This document shows positions 36,040 to 44,366 of a DNA stretch of 59,185 nt, piece by piece. The notes under the pieces are model-generated. The model was not told the origin of the DNA. It saw only the letters and a list, made by a program, of their open reading frames with translations, and searched no databases. Every line of letters starts with the position of its first letter. The stretch's first letter is position 1. This stretch comes from Eggerthellales bacterium (GTDB taxonomy: Bacteria; Actinomycetota; Coriobacteriia; Coriobacteriales; Eggerthellaceae): NCBI GenBank assembly GCA_029225085.1, contig JAQXVU010000021.1, positions 1-59,185 on the forward strand. Direction: 5' to 3'. A program made the position numbers and the translations under genes.

Positions 36040-36063
36040 CGCGTTAGGCCAACGAACGCCTAA
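36040..36063. other. hairpin in the smpB-rnr spacer
   Basis: A perfect 8-bp inverted repeat (36040-36047 with 36056-36063) lies between the repeated rnr end and smpB. It has no T tract, so its role as a terminator is doubtful. Confidence 0.35.
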
Positions 36064-36121
36064 CGGACTGCAAGCAGGTGCATTCAACTTCATGCCCTTG
36101 CAGATGAGAAAGTCCCCGTGC

Positions 36122-36197
36122 TATCGCGCGCTCAGCAAATCGATGGAAAGCCGCTGCGTTATCGCACGCTCAGCAAATCGAGGGAAAGCCGCTGCGT
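36122..36197. repeat. 38-bp tandem duplication of the rnr 3' end
   Basis: Units 36122-36159 and 36160-36197 agree at 36 of 38 positions. The right-hand unit holds the last twelve codons of rnr. The left-hand unit is the same sequence in the spacer. The stop triplet is TAA for the gene and TAG in the copy, and the 38-base period shifts the frame. Confidence 0.95.
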
Positions 36198-38246
36198 GAA
36201 GCCGTTCACCTCGGCAATGCGCACCAGAACCTTCTGACCCAGCCTAAGCACCTTACCCGACACATCGCCCACCAGCACCTGGCGGCTCATGAAACAGGTG
36301 AAGGACTCCCCGCCTTCGGTGCAGGGAGAGGCAAGGCCCACCACGGTACAGGGAAGCTCCACGTAGGCACCGGTGTCGGTGACACGGACGATGGTACCCC
36401 ACTCCATTTCGCCGATGCGCTCAGAGAGGTACTCCATCAACTTCATGCGCTGAGATTCGGAGGCGGCCTTATCGGCCTCCCGTTCCGCCACCGAGCAATG
36501 GTCGGCGAGAGACGCCATCTGAGCAGTGGAAGTAGCCACTGGCTCCCCGGCGAGGCAGGCCTTCAGAGCGCGATGCACCAGCAGATCGGGATAGCGCCTG
36601 ATGGGACTGGTGAAATGGCAGTACTCCTGCAAGCCGAGGGCGTAGTGGCCCAGACAGCTCTCCTTGTACACCGCCCGCTTCATGCTGCGAAGAAGCATGC
36701 CCGAGACAATCTCCCCTAAGGTCTCATCCCGCTGAGCGTCCACCACCTTCTGCAGCTCGTGATGGTCACCCTCTACGAAGCGAGCCGTATCCACATCGTC
36801 GGCAAAGCCCAGATCCCGGAGCTCCTGCAGTAAATCAGTGAGCTTTCCAGGGTCAGGCGCCTCATGCACGCGGTACATGCAGGGTACGCCCCGCTCTTCA
36901 AGATACTTGGCGACGCATTGGTTGGCGAGAATCATGGCCTCTTCCACCAGCTTCGTGGCGTCAGTGGCAACGCGAATCTTCACATCACAGGGCTTACCCT
37001 CGTCGTCTAGGACAACCTTGGCCTCCTTCGAGACCAATTGCACCGAGCCCCTTCGACGAGCCTGCCGCTGCAGTCCACGGGAAATCTGCCGCAGAGCGAG
37101 AAGCGCCTGGCGAATCTCTTGGGGCAGGTCAGAGCCATCGGATGCCACTGCTGCAGTATGAGCCTCCCTCGCACTGTTCCTCTCGCTAGCGGAAGCCCTA
37201 TCTTCGCAGACAGAAGCTTGGCACTCGCGGTCGGCGAGCCTATCCTCAGCGTCGAAATAGCGTTGCACCTGATTGTAGGTCAGGCGCTTCGATGAGCAAA
37301 TGACCGATGGGTACATCTCATAGGACATGACCTGGAAGTCCCCATCAAGACAGATATCTACCGTCATGCAGAAGCGGTCGACACCCTCCTGCAAGGAGCA
37401 GACGCCGTTGCAAAGAGCCTCGGGGAGCATGGGAATCACCCGATCCGCCAAGTACACGCTGGTCGATCGGGTCTGAGCCTCGCGATCAAGGCAGGATCCC
37501 AGCTTCACGAAATGAGCCACATCGGCAATATGCACACCGAGCTTCCACCCCTTGGCAAGAGGCTCCACGCTGAGAGCGTCGTCGAAGTCCTTGGCGTCAT
37601 CAGGGTCTATGGTGAAAATGGTGCGCTGACGCAAATCCCTGCGCTGTCCATCGCAGGGTGCCTCTCCCCAACTCTCAGCAAGAGATGCAGCCTCCCGAAG
37701 CGCTTCCTCGGAAAAGGAAGCGGGAAGGTTATGCTCGGAGATTATGCGGTTCACGTCGAAGGCGAAGCGAGGCTGCGCCTCAAGCACTTCCACCACATGA
37801 CCGAAGGCGGCCTCGTAGCGCGAGGGATAGGTGTCGATGACCACCCGTACAGTCTGACCTTCCATAAGGTCAGGAGCCTGATCGAGGGAGATGAAGACGT
37901 CGTAGGAAATGCGAGGGTCGTCGGGAATTACCACGCCAAAGGGGTCGAGCCGCTCGAAAGTACCCGTCAGCGAGGTGACGGCTCGAGAAAGCACCGAAAC
38001 CACCCGCGCCGTCGGACGATTGCCCTGGCGGGGACCGCGCGAATCCCCCGAAGCACCTCGGGAGGCGCCTTTCAGAGGGGCTATCTGCACCCGGTCACCA
38101 TGCATGGCGCCGAGCATCTTCCCCTCAGGGATGAAGAATTGGCCTTCAGGGCAGTCGACGAATCCGTAGCCACCGTAGGTTACGGAAAGGACGCCCTCTG
38201 GGTTGGGATGGGGCTGCCTACGTGCGCCCTTCTTCTGACGAGGCAA
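36159..38246 (-). CDS. rnr: ribonuclease R (RNB family exoribonuclease)
   Basis: The 695-residue protein has an N-terminal cold-shock-like domain (GVLSVTYGGYGFVDCPEGQFFIPEG), the RNB catalytic domain with IFTIDPDDAKDFDDALSVE (Asp ligands) and a C-terminal S1 domain (WGTIVRVTDTGAYVEL). It degrades structured RNA 3' to 5' and acts in tmRNA-linked decay. A low-complexity stretch (about 345-375, Ser/Ala/Glu-rich) interrupts the RNB domain. It lies 7 bases downstream of the S41 protease-like gene. Confidence 0.94.
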   Translation of the reverse strand: MPRQKKGARRQPHPNPEGVLSVTYGGYGFVDCPEGQFFIPEGKMLGAMHGDRVQIAPLKGASRGASGDSRGPRQGNRPTARVVSVLSRAVTSLTGTFERLDPFGVVIPDDPRISYDVFISLDQAPDLMEGQTVRVVIDTYPSRYEAAFGHVVEVLEAQPRFAFDVNRIISEHNLPASFSEEALREAASLAESWGEAPCDGQRRDLRQRTIFTIDPDDAKDFDDALSVEPLAKGWKLGVHIADVAHFVKLGSCLDREAQTRSTSVYLADRVIPMLPEALCNGVCSLQEGVDRFCMTVDICLDGDFQVMSYEMYPSVICSSKRLTYNQVQRYFDAEDRLADRECQASVCEDRASASERNSAREAHTAAVASDGSDLPQEIRQALLALRQISRGLQRQARRRGSVQLVSKEAKVVLDDEGKPCDVKIRVATDATKLVEEAMILANQCVAKYLEERGVPCMYRVHEAPDPGKLTDLLQELRDLGFADDVDTARFVEGDHHELQKVVDAQRDETLGEIVSGMLLRSMKRAVYKESCLGHYALGLQEYCHFTSPIRRYPDLLVHRALKACLAGEPVATSTAQMASLADHCSVAEREADKAASESQRMKLMEYLSERIGEMEWGTIVRVTDTGAYVELPCTVVGLASPCTEGGESFTCFMSRQVLVGDVSGKVLRLGQKVLVRIAEVNGFTQRLSLDLLSVR

Positions 38247-38253
38247 GCTTCAG

Positions 38254-39516
38254 CTACCCCTTCAACTGAGAGAGAACACTGTCCACAGCCCTGTTCAGCT
38301 GAATGTCGGTTCCCTCGGAATCGTTGACGTAATAATCGGGCTCGATGCCGATACCATCGATGTCGCGCCCGCGAGGCGTCTTGTAGTAGGCGGCGGTATA
38401 GGAGATAGCACCGCCGAAGGAGAGCTCCCTGACAATCTGCACGGAGCCTTTGCCCATGGTGGTCTGACCGACGACCGTAGCGCGGGAATCGCCCTTGAGG
38501 GATGCCGCGATAACCTCAGCTGCCGCTGCGGTGTGCTCATTCACGATGATGGAAAGAGGCTCGTCGCAAGTGGAATTGCCCGACACGGACTTAGTGGTGA
38601 CACCAGAACGGGTCTCGATCTGCACGACCACGCCGCTCTTCTGGAAGAGGGAGACGATTTCAACCGCCTGCGTAAGGTAGCCACCGGGAACATTGCGCAA
38701 GTCGAGGACGAAGCCCTGAGCGCCCTTATCCCGCAGATCGGAAATAGCCTGGGACACCAAGGTAGAGGTAGACCTGCCCAGCTGGGAGATCTTAATGTAG
38801 CCGACGCCGTTCACCATCTTGGTCTTCACGTTGGGAACATCAGCCTGATAGCAGGACAGCGTGGTCTCTATCTCCTTGCCACCGGTATCATCGAGGCTCT
38901 CGGCCTTGCGCCAGGTAATGGTGACAGAGCTGCCCTCCTGAGCGTTGATGGCGTTGATGGTGTCGGTAAGGGACCAGCCGTCAGTGCGACGCTCGCCGTT
39001 GATGGCCACCACGAAGTCGCCCACCTCGACGCCCTTCGCCTGAGCGATAGAGCCGTCGAAGACATCTACCACGTAGCTGCGGTTGTCGTAGCTACCGAAG
39101 AGGACGCCGATGCCGTAGTAGTTCTGGGAGGTCTCAGTCTGGAACTTAGCGTACTCGGCGGCATCGTAATAGCGCACATAGGGGTCCCCCGTCGCATCAG
39201 CGTAGGAGGAAAGAACGTCCTTGGTCACCTCATCGATCTCATAGTCGGAGGAATAGGACTCCGACTCTAAGATGCCCTGCACCTCGGAAACGCGTGCGGA
39301 CAGGGAGTCGTAGGGATCATCGGACACATTATAGGAAGAGGCCGAGCTCAGCTTATCGAGGCTGAAGACCCCCATATAATCCATAAGGGGCTGAAAGCCC
39401 CTGAGGAAGAAACCCAAGGCGAACACGAGGCAGAGGGCGATGAACAATGCCAGCGCCCTCATAACCTTCGTGCTCGTCAGGTTCTTAAGCGAATTCTTTC
39501 GATACCCTCGTGCCAT
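38254..39516 (-). CDS. S41 (CtpA/CtpB) protease homologue, predicted inactive
   Basis: The 420-residue protein has one N-terminal transmembrane helix (about 18-38), a linker, a PDZ domain (about 115-200, YYGIGVLFGSYDN, GVEVGDFVVAINGE) and an S41 domain with FVLDLRNVPGGYLTQAV. At the active-site position, where the family reads SASASE, it reads NEHTAAAAEV (residues 326-335), with no serine. Lys356 and Gln360 in MGKGSVQ are kept. The codons are clear (GCA GCG GCA GCT). It follows ftsX by 13 bases; ctpB follows ftsEX in Bacillus too. I infer a non-cleaving partner in FtsEX-controlled wall metabolism. Confidence 0.85.
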   Translation of the reverse strand: MARGYRKNSLKNLTSTKVMRALALFIALCLVFALGFFLRGFQPLMDYMGVFSLDKLSSASSYNVSDDPYDSLSARVSEVQGILESESYSSDYEIDEVTKDVLSSYADATGDPYVRYYDAAEYAKFQTETSQNYYGIGVLFGSYDNRSYVVDVFDGSIAQAKGVEVGDFVVAINGERRTDGWSLTDTINAINAQEGSSVTITWRKAESLDDTGGKEIETTLSCYQADVPNVKTKMVNGVGYIKISQLGRSTSTLVSQAISDLRDKGAQGFVLDLRNVPGGYLTQAVEIVSLFQKSGVVVQIETRSGVTTKSVSGNSTCDEPLSIIVNEHTAAAAEVIAASLKGDSRATVVGQTTMGKGSVQIVRELSFGGAISYTAAYYKTPRGRDIDGIGIEPDYYVNDSEGTDIQLNRAVDSVLSQLKG

Positions 39517-39529
39517 AGCCTCTAGCCAG

Positions 39530-40444
39530 CTAGATCTTCAGGTAGCGACGCATGGCGAAGAATGCGCCAATCACGCCGATGAGCAGGCCGGCAACCAGCA
39601 GGCCCACATACACCATGACGTAGGTAGAGCCAGCCACCGTAATGGGCAGCCACATCAGGGCATTGGTGAGCATGGGCAGCGCGAAATTGCGCAACAGCTC
39701 CAGGCAGACAATGGCCAGCACAGCACCGATGAGGGCATGCAGGGCGCCTTCCATCAGGAAGGGTCCGCGAATAAAGCCGTTGGAAGCACCCACCAGACGC
39801 ATGATGGAAATCTCACGACGACGTGCCAGGATGGCCAGACGAACCGTGTTGTTAATGAAGATGAAGGCAATGACCACCAGCAGCACGATGAGGGCATAGC
39901 CGATATAGCGCACGGTGTTGGTCAGAGAGAACAGCCTGTCGACGGTCTTCTGGCCGTACTTCAGGGAGTCGGAGGGGTCATCGGGGTTATCGCAGATAGC
40001 CACGAAGTCCTCGCTTGCCTGAATGGAAGCGGCAACGTCAGACACCAGCTGGGGGTCGGAGAGCTCTACGTTGATGGAAGCGGGCAGAGGGTTCTCGCCA
40101 TCGAGCTGGTCGATGATCTCAGGGCTCGAGGACATGGAGGCCTTGAAGTCTTCCAGAGCCTGATCCTTGTTGGTGAAGGTCACGTTGCTAACGCCCTCCA
40201 AGCCGCCGATCCACTCTTCCATAGCCTGGATAGAGGCCTCGTCCGCATCATCGGACACGTAGGCGGTGATGCTCACCTCGTCCTCGATAGAGTTCATGAT
40301 GTTCTGCACGATGGTGCCCGCAATAGCAGAGACACCGATGATGAGCAGGGACAGGAAGATGGTGATGATGGAGCCCACCGTAGTGGACATATGGCGCGCC
40401 AGACCCTTGAAGGCCTCGCGGATGAAATACAGAAGACTAGACAT
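39530..40444 (-). CDS. ftsX: cell division protein FtsX
   Basis: The 304-residue permease-like protein has a short N-terminal cytoplasmic part, TM1 (about 22-45), a large extracytoplasmic loop (about 46-180) and three further TM helices near the C-terminus ([46 protein letters not shown]). FtsX with FtsE activates peptidoglycan hydrolases outside the cell without transporting a substrate. It overlaps ftsE by 8 bases. Confidence 0.93.
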   Translation of the reverse strand: MSSLLYFIREAFKGLARHMSTTVGSIITIFLSLLIIGVSAIAGTIVQNIMNSIEDEVSITAYVSDDADEASIQAMEEWIGGLEGVSNVTFTNKDQALEDFKASMSSSPEIIDQLDGENPLPASINVELSDPQLVSDVAASIQASEDFVAICDNPDDPSDSLKYGQKTVDRLFSLTNTVRYIGYALIVLLVVIAFIFINNTVRLAILARRREISIMRLVGASNGFIRGPFLMEGALHALIGAVLAIVCLELLRNFALPMLTNALMWLPITVAGSTYVMVYVGLLVAGLLIGVIGAFFAMRRYLKI

Positions 40445-41297
40445 CGAAACCGTACACTCCCCTATCCTGATCGCGCGTGAGCTGGCCTCGGTCGAGGGCG
40501 ATGACGCGACGTCGCATGTTGTCTACCATCTCACGGTCATGGGTTGCCACCAGCACGGTGGTTCCCGTGCGATTGATTCGCTCGAGAAGATCCATGATGC
40601 CGCGAGAAGTCTGGGGGTCGAGGTTTCCCGTGGGCTCGTCACAGACCAGCAGAGGAGGCCTGTTCACGATGGCACGGGCGATGGAAACGCGCTGCTGCTC
40701 GCCGCCGGAGAGCTGGTCAGGGCGCTTGTTCAGCTTATCCTGCAGACCCACCAGGCGCAGAACCTCGGGAACCTGAGTCTTGATGACGTGACGGGACTTG
40801 CCGATTACCTCAAGGGCGAAGGCGACGTTCTCGAACACCGTCTTGTCAGGCAGGAGCTTGAAGTCCTGGAAGACGCAGCCGATGTTGCGGCGCAGATAGG
40901 GAACGCGCCAAGCCTTCATAGAGCCCAGATCCTCATCGGCGATGGTGATGCGTCCCGAGGTAGGAACGATCTCGCGGGTGATGAGCTTGATGAAGGTAGA
41001 CTTGCCAGAGCCGGAATGGCCCACCAGGAAGACGAACTCACCGGCATAGATCTGCAGGGAGACGTCCCGCAGAGCGGGCTTGTCGGGCTGAGCGTCATAG
41101 ACCTTAGACACGTGGTCGAAAGTGATGACGGGAATTCCCGTTGCCTGCTCAGGCATGTCGTTGACATCGAGAACGGGCAGAGAGGCGGACAGCTGCGAAG
41201 TGCGCTGAGCGGCCACCTCGGCACGACGCTCGTCGGACATGGCGGAATTCACCGCGCCCGCAGAGTGACGTCCCTGCCTTCTTTCGTTATTTGCCAC
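40437..41297 (-). CDS. ftsE: cell division ATP-binding protein FtsE, with N-terminal extension
   Basis: The ABC ATPase domain has Walker [10 protein letters not shown], signature [14 protein letters not shown], Walker [13 protein letters not shown] and the H-loop ATHDRE. The 286-residue product carries about 57 residues before the ATPase domain, polar and probably disordered. FtsE is usually about 229 residues. GTG 41297 has GGAG 7 bases upstream; a later ATG 41240 has no site, so the extension is probably real. It is the first gene of ftsE-ftsX-S41-rnr. Confidence 0.92.
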   Translation of the reverse strand: MANNERRQGRHSAGAVNSAMSDERRAEVAAQRTSQLSASLPVLDVNDMPEQATGIPVITFDHVSKVYDAQPDKPALRDVSLQIYAGEFVFLVGHSGSGKSTFIKLITREIVPTSGRITIADEDLGSMKAWRVPYLRRNIGCVFQDFKLLPDKTVFENVAFALEVIGKSRHVIKTQVPEVLRLVGLQDKLNKRPDQLSGGEQQRVSIARAIVNRPPLLVCDEPTGNLDPQTSRGIMDLLERINRTGTTVLVATHDREMVDNMRRRVIALDRGQLTRDQDRGVYGFDV

Positions 41298-41332
41298 AGC
41301 AATGCTCCATTCAATTGCTTCGTTTACTGGGA

Positions 41333-41348
41333 TTCAACAAGTGTTGAA
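41333..41348. other. perfect palindromic hairpin between tkt C-subunit and ftsE
   Basis: TTCAAC (41333-41338) and GTTGAA (41343-41348) surround a 4-base loop. It could be a weak terminator of the transketolase genes or a binding site for a dimeric regulator of ftsE. Confidence 0.35.
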
Positions 41349-41369
41349 CAAACACTGAGTTTAACAAAC

Positions 41370-42344
41370 CTACTTGCGAGATACAGCGGCCTTCACAGCT
41401 TCCACAATGCTAGCCGCATCGAGATGGAAGTAGGACAGAAGCTCCTCGAACTCGCCGGACTTGCCGAACTTGTCCCGCATGCCCACCAAAGACACAGGAA
41501 CGGGATGGTTCTCAGACAGCAAGGTAGAAACAGCAGAGCCCAAACCACCGTAGATGGAATGCTCCTCAGCCACAACGCAGCAGCCGGTCTTAGAAACAGA
41601 GCCCAGAATGGTCTCAGCATCGAGAGGCTTCACGCTGAAGCAGTCGATGACCTCGGCGCTGATGCCCTCTGCGGCAAGCAGGTCGGCAGCCTTCAGCGCC
41701 TCGTTCACCTCGACGCCGCAAGCGACGATGGTAGCGTCGGAGCCCTCGCGAATCACATAGGCCTTGCCCACCTCGAGCTCAACGCCAGGTGCGTACAGGG
41801 TGGGAACGGAAGCCCTGCCCAGACGAACGTACACAGGGCCCTCGGTCTCCGCAGCCAGGCGAACTGCAGCCTCGGCTGCAGAGTAGTCAGCGGGAACGAG
41901 GATGGTAATGCCGGGGATGGCCTGAGTGAGGGAGAGATCCTCGAGCATCTGATGGCTGCCGCCATCAGGGCCAACGGAAATACCGGCATGGGTAGGAGTC
42001 AGCTTCACGTTCAGCTTGGAATAGGCAACGGTGTTGCGAATCTGGTCATAAGCACGGCCAATGCCGAACACGGCGAAGGATCCCGTGAAGGCGATGGAGC
42101 CGGTGAGGGCGAGGCCCGCGGCCACGTCGATCATGTTCTGCTCGGCGATGCCCACGTTGAACAGTCTCTCAGCGTACTCGGGCTTGGCAGCGCCGAACTT
42201 GCCCAGAGTAGTAGAGCCGCTCAGGTCAGCGTCGACAGCGACGATGTCCATACCCTCATCAGCCAGGGCTGCCAAGGTGACGCCCAGAGCTGCGCGGGTT
42301 GCCTTCTTCTCCTGTGCCTGCTCTTCAGTTGCGAATGCGATCAT
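41370..42344 (-). CDS. transketolase, C-terminal subunit
   Basis: The 324-residue protein contains the pyrimidine-binding domain (TLGKFGAAKPEYAERLFNVGIAEQNMIDVAAGLALTG region) and the C-terminal transketolase domain (IVEAVKAA end). The pyrophosphate-binding half is encoded by the gene 3 bases upstream, so the enzyme is split in two chains, as in many anaerobes and archaea. It moves two-carbon units in the non-oxidative pentose phosphate pathway. Confidence 0.93.
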   Translation of the reverse strand: MIAFATEEQAQEKKATRAALGVTLAALADEGMDIVAVDADLSGSTTLGKFGAAKPEYAERLFNVGIAEQNMIDVAAGLALTGSIAFTGSFAVFGIGRAYDQIRNTVAYSKLNVKLTPTHAGISVGPDGGSHQMLEDLSLTQAIPGITILVPADYSAAEAAVRLAAETEGPVYVRLGRASVPTLYAPGVELEVGKAYVIREGSDATIVACGVEVNEALKAADLLAAEGISAEVIDCFSVKPLDAETILGSVSKTGCCVVAEEHSIYGGLGSAVSTLLSENHPVPVSLVGMRDKFGKSGEFEELLSYFHLDAASIVEAVKAAVSRK

Positions 42345-42347
42345 GAC

Positions 42348-43172
42348 CTATGCCCTCTCTTCCAACTCAGCCAATGCGTCAGCGGCCTGCTGGGCATTAG
42401 GTGCCTTACCGTGCCAACCGGCCTGTCCTTCCATGAAGGAAACGCCCTTGCCCTTCACCGTAGAAGCAATGATGATGTGGGGCTTTGCAGCCTCGTCATC
42501 CTTGCATGCAGTGAGAACCTCGATGAGGGCCGCGATGTCGTGGCCGTCTACCGCGCGAACGTCCCAGCCGAATGCGGCGAACTTCGCAGCGACATCATCG
42601 GTCTGACACACCTTCGTGATGTCGCCGTCGATCTGCAGACCGTTGTAGTCGAGAACGGCGATAAGGTTGCCCAGCTCCTGATGAGCGGCGAAGGTGGCAG
42701 CCTCCCAGACCTGGCCCTCCTCGATCTCGCCGTCGCCCATGATGGTGAAGACGTGGGCGTTAGAGCCGTGGAGCCTAAGGCCTGCAGCCATACCGGCGCA
42801 AATGGAAAGGCCCTGACCCAGAGAACCGGTGCCTACTTCGACACCGGGAAGAAGGTTGGAATCAGGATGGCCCTGCAGCCTGCTGCCCAGCTTGCGCAAG
42901 GTCAGCAGCTCCTCCTTGGGGAAATAGCCGGCGTTGGCCAAAGTTGCGTACAGAGCTGGTGCTGCGTGGCCCTTAGAGAGCACGAAGCGATCCCGGTCCT
43001 CCTTCTTAGGATCTTCGGGATCATGGTTCATGACACCGCCAAAGTACAGTGCCGTCATGATATCGATGCAGGAAAGGGATCCGCCAGGATGGCCGCTCCC
43101 CGCTTCCGCAACCATGCGGATGATGTCCTTACGCATCTCGTTTGCTTGGTTCTCAAGCTGTGTGACTTCCAT
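42348..43172 (-). CDS. transketolase, N-terminal subunit
   Basis: The 274-residue protein holds the thiamine-diphosphate/Mg domain: AEAGSGHPGGSLSCIDIMTA, VLSKGHAAPALYATLA and GDGEIEEGQVWEAA followed by LIAVLDYNGLQ. It needs the downstream C-terminal subunit for activity. The pair lies between prfB and ftsE, which are closer neighbours in other Actinobacteria, so it may be an insertion in that conserved block. It is 31 bases downstream of prfB. Confidence 0.93.
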   Translation of the reverse strand: MEVTQLENQANEMRKDIIRMVAEAGSGHPGGSLSCIDIMTALYFGGVMNHDPEDPKKEDRDRFVLSKGHAAPALYATLANAGYFPKEELLTLRKLGSRLQGHPDSNLLPGVEVGTGSLGQGLSICAGMAAGLRLHGSNAHVFTIMGDGEIEEGQVWEAATFAAHQELGNLIAVLDYNGLQIDGDITKVCQTDDVAAKFAAFGWDVRAVDGHDIAALIEVLTACKDDEAAKPHIIIASTVKGKGVSFMEGQAGWHGKAPNAQQAADALAELEERA

Positions 43173-43203
43173 GTCGCGCCCTTTCCTATATAAACGACAG
43201 GCC

Positions 43204-44313
43204 TTAAGCCTGAAGCTTTCCCTGCGCTGCTTTCCAGCGATGATAGCCTATAACAAATTCGTCGATATCGCCATCGAGAACAGCGTCGACGTTACCAGTC
43301 TCTATGCCGCTGCGCACATCCTTTACCAGCTGATAGGGGTACAGCACGTAGTTGCGAATCTGGCTGCCGAAGGAGTTGTCCATCTTCTCGCCCCGAAGCT
43401 CCGAGATCTCCTGCTGGCGCTTCTGCTCCTCGAGCTCGTAGAGCTTGGCGCGGAGCACCCGCATGGCGGCTTCCTTGTTCTGCAGCTGAGACTTCTGATT
43501 CTGGCAGGTGACCACGATGCCCGTGGGGATATGGGTGAGCCTCACCGCTGAATCAGTGGTGTTCACGCACTGACCGCCAGGGCCGCTGGCGCGATACACA
43601 TCAACGCGCACGTCGGCGGGATTGATGTCGACCTCGATGTCGTCGGGAAGAACGGGGAGCACCTCTACGCCAGCAAAGGTGGTATGACGACGCTTCTTCT
43701 CGTCGGTGGGAGAAATGCGCACCAAGCGATGAACGCCGATCTCGCTGCGTAGCATGCCGTAGGCGTTCTTGCCCTCAATCTGAATGCTGGCCTTGTCGAT
43801 GCCAATGCCCTCACCGGGAACAAGATCGATGGTCTTGGCCTTCCAACCCTTCAGCTCCGCATAGCGCAGATACATGCGATAGAGCATCTCTGTCCAATCC
43901 TGGGCTTCCAAACCGCCGGAACCGGGATGGATGGTGACGATAGCCCCTTCCCCATCGAAGCGACCGGAGAACCAGGACTGAATCTCGAACTGATCGAGCA
44001 TGTTAGCCAGGCTAGCCAGGTTATCCTGAGCCTCCTGCAGGAAGGACTCGTCCTCCTCGGCGAACTCGAAGGCATCTTCAGCATCCGCCAGCAGCGCCTG
44101 GGCCTTCTGGTAGTCTTCGATCAAGCTGCGCAAATCGCTGGCGCGCTTTGAAACCCCCTGGGCTTTCTGAGGGTTATCCCAGAAGCCAGGGGCCGCAATC
44201 TCATCATCGAGCTCCTTAAGAGACGCTTCAGCCTCCGCAATATGCAGGAAGCCATGGGCCTGGCCCAAGCGCTCCTTAAGCTCTTCGTACTCGGGGCATT
44301 CCTTTCCCGCCAT
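43204..44313 (-). CDS. prfB: peptide chain release factor 2
   Basis: RF2 reads UAA and UGA stop codons. The 369-residue protein has the SPF codon-reading region within the middle domain and the GGQ peptidyl-hydrolysis motif in RASGPGGQCVNTTDSAVRL. The reading frame is continuous from ATG 44313. There is no CTTTGA programmed frameshift near codon 25, so the autoregulation known in E. coli is absent. It lies 53 bases downstream of secA, the order found in Firmicutes. Confidence 0.96.
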   Translation of the reverse strand: MAGKECPEYEELKERLGQAHGFLHIAEAEASLKELDDEIAAPGFWDNPQKAQGVSKRASDLRSLIEDYQKAQALLADAEDAFEFAEEDESFLQEAQDNLASLANMLDQFEIQSWFSGRFDGEGAIVTIHPGSGGLEAQDWTEMLYRMYLRYAELKGWKAKTIDLVPGEGIGIDKASIQIEGKNAYGMLRSEIGVHRLVRISPTDEKKRRHTTFAGVEVLPVLPDDIEVDINPADVRVDVYRASGPGGQCVNTTDSAVRLTHIPTGIVVTCQNQKSQLQNKEAAMRVLRAKLYELEEQKRQQEISELRGEKMDNSFGSQIRNYVLYPYQLVKDVRSGIETGNVDAVLDGDIDEFVIGYHRWKAAQGKLQA

Positions 44314-44366
44314 GTAATCCTATCCTCTCATCGCAAACCAACCTGAAACCAACGAAGAGGTTACGG

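Noticed and set aside
40266-43193. 975-codon open frame on the plus strand
   Set aside because: It is antisense to ftsX, ftsE and both transketolase genes, all of which are clear family members; its composition is Gly/His/Leu-rich noise.
44200-44313. Programmed frameshift in prfB
   Set aside because: The frame is continuous through the region and no CTTTGA slippery site is present.
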